A program made the translations under genes and the position numbers. Of a stretch of DNA of 8,989 nucleotides, positions 6,917 through 8,989 are shown piece after piece; position 1 is the stretch's first letter; each line of letters starts with the position of its first letter. Source of the DNA: JANXVY01 sp038329675 (lineage in GTDB: Bacteria > Pseudomonadota > Alphaproteobacteria > Rhizobiales > Hyphomicrobiaceae); NCBI GenBank assembly GCA_038329675.1, contig JBBQNE010000129.1, positions 1-8,989 on the forward strand, given 5' to 3'. Under the pieces are notes generated by a model that did not search any database, was not told the origin of the DNA, and saw only the letters and a list, made by a program, of their open reading frames with translations.

Positions 6917-6981
6917 CAGCGTTGTGCTTGATTGTCGATCACAACTATCATTTATTTATGTGCAGTGCCATTCAGGTCAGC

Positions 6982-6999
6982 TGTCATTAGTTGCTGACA
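6982..6999. promoter_or_regulatory. PpsR/CrtJ operator between crtF and crtD
   Basis: TGTCATTAGTTGCTGACA is an exact TGT-N12-ACA site, and its arms extend to a perfect CTGTCA/TGACAG palindrome at 6981-7000. It is well placed to repress both divergent carotenoid genes under oxygen. It is the second perfect match in this window, and both lie in the only two substantial gaps upstream of bch/crt genes. Confidence 0.8.
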
Positions 7000-7007
7000 G
7001 TTGGCCG

Positions 7008-7025
7008 TGTCATCTTTAGTCGTCA
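7008..7025. promoter_or_regulatory. Degenerate PpsR/CrtJ-like partner site near crtD
   Basis: TGTCATCTTTAGTCGTCA matches TGT-N12-ACA except for one base in the right arm (TCA). It starts 8 bases after the perfect site, the same spacing seen at bchC, which suggests cooperative binding. The call depends on that spacing. Confidence 0.45.
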
Positions 7026-7071
7026 ACCAAAATTGCCGCCAGGGCTCAACGGCCTTGGACGCTGACAGAAA

Positions 7072-7123
7072 CCTAGCCGACCATCGCCCGTGCAAGGTGG
7101 GCTGGCCAGGTGGGCTGGCTAGG
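7072..7123 (+). promoter_or_regulatory. Inverted repeat in the crtD leader
   Basis: CCTAGCC (7072-7078) and GGCTAGG (7117-7123) are perfect 7-bp complements around a 38-base interior. The interior also offers GCCC (7086-7089) against GGGC (7099-7102). The right arm lies within the 13-bp tandem repeat. The crtD transcript leader could therefore fold into a closed structure ending about 27 bases before the TTG start. Function is unknown. Confidence 0.4.
7095..7120. repeat. 13-bp tandem repeat upstream of crtD
   Basis: AGGTGGGCTGGCC (7095-7107) is followed directly by AGGTGGGCTGGCT (7108-7120), with one mismatch and then AGG of a third copy. It lies about 30 bases before the crtD start. It is non-coding as far as I can tell. 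Confidence 0.85.
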
Positions 7124-7150
7124 CAACGGCGATAGAAAATAGCTGCAGGA

Positions 7151-8695
7151 TTGAGGGCTTTGTACACGCCGAAGGTCATTGTGGTTGGAGCTGGCGCTGG
7201 TGGGCTTGCCGCCGCGCTCGACCTGTCGCGTGCTGGTGTCAACGTCACCGTTGTCGACGCACTCGCGGCACCGGGCGGTAAAATACGCCAAATCATGGCT
7301 GGTGGGCGGCCCATTGACGGGGGGCCTACGGTTTTCACAATGCGGTGGGTGTTTGACGAGTTGTTTACTGACGCTGGCACGTCGACCGATGCAGAACTGA
7401 CCTTGGCCGCTTTTCCAACGCTCGCTCGGCACGCATGGAGCGAGACAGAACGGCTGGACCTTTTTGCAGATTTTGAGCGGACGGTCGATGCGATCGGCGC
7501 GTTTGCCGGTCCGACAGCTGCACGCGGTTACCGGGATTTCTGCGGCCGGGCCGCACTTGCTTTCGATATGCTCGATGCGACCTACATTCGAGCCGAGCGG
7601 CCAACCGCCTCTGGCATGATGATGACGACCGGCATGGGCCGGGCCGCCGACGTCATGCGGGTCAAGCCATACACGACGCTATGGCGCGCGCTACAGGAGC
7701 ACTTTCGCGATCCACGGTTGCGCCAATTGTTTGGCCGTTATGCCACGTATAGTGGGTCGTCGCCGTTTCTGGCATCCGCGACGCTGATGTTGATCGCCCA
7801 CGTCGAGCGGCTCGGCGTGTGGAGCATCGTTGGCGGAATGCACGCATTGCCGCGCGCGCTGGAACGCCTCGCGACCGCGAACGGTGCAACCTTTCGATAT
7901 TCCGTGCCCGTCACGCAGCTCCAGACCGAAAGGGGGCGGGTGTCCGGCATCGTTCTAGCCTCCGGCGAGAGGCTCGAGGCCGATGCCGTCGTGTTCAACG
8001 GAGATGCCAACGCTATTTCAAGTGGGCTACTTGGCCGGGCAGCTGCGACCGCTATTACGGCGGCTCCGCGCATTCAGCGCAGCCAATCTGCAATTACGTT
8101 TGCCATGACTGCGCGCACGTCGGGCTATGATCTCGGCTTCCACAACGTGTTTTTCTCGTCCGATTACGCGGCTGAATTCGACGACGTCTTCAATCGCGGC
8201 AAGGTGCCAACGTCGCCGACGGTCTACATCTGCGCCCACGACAGGGTCGGTAGCGATGCCGCTCCCCATCACGGTGGCGAACGCTTATTGTGCCTTATCA
8301 ATGCGCCCGCTCACGGCGATACTGTCCGTTACTCGTCACAGGATTTAGCAACATGCCAATCGCGGATGTTCCAGCAGCTCGAGCGCTGTGGTCTCAGCGT
8401 CACGCCGGAGGATATCTCCGTCACGACACCGCAGGATTTCGAGGCGCTGTTTCCAGCGACGGGGGGAGCGCTTTACGGACAGGCGTCGCACGGCTGGATG
8501 GCGCCGTTCCAGCGGCCGGGCGCCCGAACGCGATTGCCGGGCCTCTACCTGTGCGGGGGCAGCACGCACCCGGGGGCTGGCGTGCCGATGGCGACGCTAT
8601 CGGGGCGCAACGCCGCTCGGAGCCTTTTGGCGGACCTCGCTTCGATGTCGCGGTCCCCGATGGCGGCTACGCCTGGTGGTATCTCGATGCGCTAA
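7151..8695 (+). CDS. crtD: 1-Hydroxycarotenoid 3,4-desaturase CrtD
   Basis: This 514-residue FAD-dependent desaturase of the phytoene desaturase (CrtI) family introduces the C3-C4 double bond into 1-hydroxy carotenoids produced by CrtC, before methylation by CrtF. The N-terminal dinucleotide-binding fold reads VIVVGAGAGGLAAALDLS (9-26), then VDALAAPGGKI (35-45). GPTVFTMRWVFDELF (58-72) is the CrtD-like version of the substrate-domain entry. The C-terminal FAD signature GLYLCGGSTHPGAGVPM is at 464-480. CrtD rather than CrtI is supported by this motif and by the neighbouring crtC and crtF. The start is uncertain: no ATG is available, and TTG at 7151 has AGGA immediately against it. A TTG at 7160 lies only two bases after GAGGG. 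The C-terminus overlaps the crtC reading frame. Confidence 0.93.
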   Translation: MRALYTPKVIVVGAGAGGLAAALDLSRAGVNVTVVDALAAPGGKIRQIMAGGRPIDGGPTVFTMRWVFDELFTDAGTSTDAELTLAAFPTLARHAWSETERLDLFADFERTVDAIGAFAGPTAARGYRDFCGRAALAFDMLDATYIRAERPTASGMMMTTGMGRAADVMRVKPYTTLWRALQEHFRDPRLRQLFGRYATYSGSSPFLASATLMLIAHVERLGVWSIVGGMHALPRALERLATANGATFRYSVPVTQLQTERGRVSGIVLASGERLEADAVVFNGDANAISSGLLGRAAATAITAAPRIQRSQSAITFAMTARTSGYDLGFHNVFFSSDYAAEFDDVFNRGKVPTSPTVYICAHDRVGSDAAPHHGGERLLCLINAPAHGDTVRYSSQDLATCQSRMFQQLERCGLSVTPEDISVTTPQDFEALFPATGGALYGQASHGWMAPFQRPGARTRLPGLYLCGGSTHPGAGVPMATLSGRNAARSLLADLASMSRSPMAATPGGISMR

Positions 8696-8989
8696 GTGCC
8701 GACGGCGAACACGGCATCACGATCATCGCCTTTATCGGAAGCGTGTTCTCGCCCTATTACGCCAGCAGGCGACGCGCGGTGCCAGGTGGCCGCGCTGACC
8801 CGCTCGCCCATTGCACGCTCAATGTCGCGCTCTATGGACGAGGCGGGCACCGCTGGGCCATGACCGAGCGAGATGGGTCGCGCGGTCGATCGGCGAACGG
8901 CGCCAGTACGGTTGCTCGTTCGCGCACGGAGTTTACGATTGGACCATCGGCCGTTTCGTTCGATGGGACCGCTTACACCGTTCGGATCG
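8551..8989 (+). CDS. crtC: Carotenoid 1,2-hydratase CrtC, N-terminal part (cut by window edge)
   Basis: This is a partial reading frame that runs off the window. CrtC adds water across the C1-C2 bond of neurosporene or lycopene, the step before CrtD. From about 8629 the frame shows the conserved CrtC N-terminus: GGPRFDVAVPDGGYAWWYLD, then IIAFIGSVFSPYYA, HCTLNVALYG, RWAMTERD and FTIGPSAVSFDGT. Homology therefore begins inside the last 65 bases of crtD, in a different frame. No ATG or TTG is in frame near that point. The nearest in-frame GTG is at 8551, which adds about 26 residues unlike CrtC and lacks a ribosome binding site, so the start is a placeholder. Initiation at a rarer codon closer to 8629, or an error in the sequence, are alternatives. 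The family identity is secure; the start is not. Confidence 0.85.
   Translation, partial: MRGQHAPGGWRADGDAIGAQRRSEPFGGPRFDVAVPDGGYAWWYLDALSADGEHGITIIAFIGSVFSPYYASRRRAVPGGRADPLAHCTLNVALYGRGGHRWAMTERDGSRGRSANGASTVARSRTEFTIGPSAVSFDGTAYTVRI

Larger units (their letters stand above)
6917..7150. promoter_or_regulatory. Divergent crtF / crtD regulatory region
   Basis: This 234-base non-coding gap separates the divergent crtF and crtD genes. It contains a perfect PpsR/CrtJ-like site (6982-6999), a degenerate partner (7008-7025), a 13-bp tandem repeat (7095-7120) and a 7-bp inverted repeat spanning 7072-7123. AT-rich sequence at 6944-6960 lies on the crtF side. Promoters are not clear. For crtD, CTGACA (6994-6999) with TTTAGT (7015-7020) is a weak pair with a short 15-base spacer. 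For crtF, ATGACA (6987-6982) could be a -35 but no convincing -10 follows. Confidence 0.7.

Noticed and set aside
6928..6942. FNR/FnrL-like box TTGAT-N5-ATCAC upstream of crtF
   Set aside because: The FNR consensus needs a 4-base spacer and ATCAA. Here the spacer is 5 and one arm is off, so I do not call it.
6923..6943. Third PpsR-like palindrome TGT...ACA with TTGTG/CACAA arms before crtF
   Set aside because: The spacing between TGT and ACA is 15 rather than 12, outside the accepted pattern.
8388..8798. 136-codon plus-strand frame across the end of crtD and the start of crtC
   Set aside because: It is in a different frame from both genes, Arg-rich and without recognisable motifs; it is a shadow frame.

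Overview
The window is the middle of a photosynthesis gene cluster from a purple, bacteriochlorophyll a-producing alphaproteobacterium. The evidence is an unbroken run of bacteriochlorophyll (bch) and carotenoid (crt) genes in the classical order crtC-crtD / crtF-bchC-bchX-bchY-bchZ-pufQ, with a high-GC, purple-bacterial style of coding sequence. A PufQ-type gene and PpsR/CrtJ-type operators (TGT-N12-ACA) narrow it to Alphaproteobacteria. I cannot name the genus from the sequence alone. There are no rRNA or tRNA genes, no CRISPR array and no insertion sequence.

Layout. Positions 1-7 probably hold the first codons of the next puf gene (pufB expected), on the minus strand from an ATG at 10. Positions 11-149 are a structured pufQ-to-puf spacer with four small hairpins. 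From 150 to 6916 everything is on the minus strand, transcribed right to left: crtF (6916-5744), a regulated promoter region, bchC (5565-4525), bchX (4528-3512), bchY (3465-1876), bchZ (1876-431) and pufQ (374-150). The bch genes are tightly packed: bchC/bchX overlap as ATGA, bchY/bchZ overlap as TGATG, and only 46 bases separate bchX from bchY. From 6917 to 7150 there is a divergent regulatory region. crtD (7151-8695) and the start of crtC (cut by the window edge) lie on the plus strand.

How the genes work together. BchX (reductase) and BchY-BchZ (catalytic) form chlorophyllide a oxidoreductase. BchC then oxidises the 3-hydroxyethyl side chain, giving the bacteriochlorophyllide a branch. CrtC (1,2-hydratase), CrtD (3,4-desaturase) and CrtF (1-hydroxy O-methyltransferase) are the three tailoring steps that make spheroidene/spirilloxanthin-type carotenoids. 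PufQ and the following puf genes supply the pigment-binding complexes. Reading from crtF through bchCXYZ into puf is the known 'superoperon' arrangement.

Regulation visible in the sequence. The crtF-bchC gap has a strong -35 (TTGACA) embedded in a TGT-N12-ACA palindrome. A degenerate second palindrome lies exactly 8 bases away over the -10. The crtF/crtD divergent region has a second perfect TGT-N12-ACA palindrome, again with a degenerate partner 8 bases away. This is the expected design for aerobic repression by PpsR/CrtJ.

Nothing here looks like a wholly new system. The points worth a second look are local: the tandem-repeat insertion in bchC, absence of crtE from its usual place beside crtF, the structured leaders before puf, bchC and crtD, the paired operators, and the unusual crtC start.
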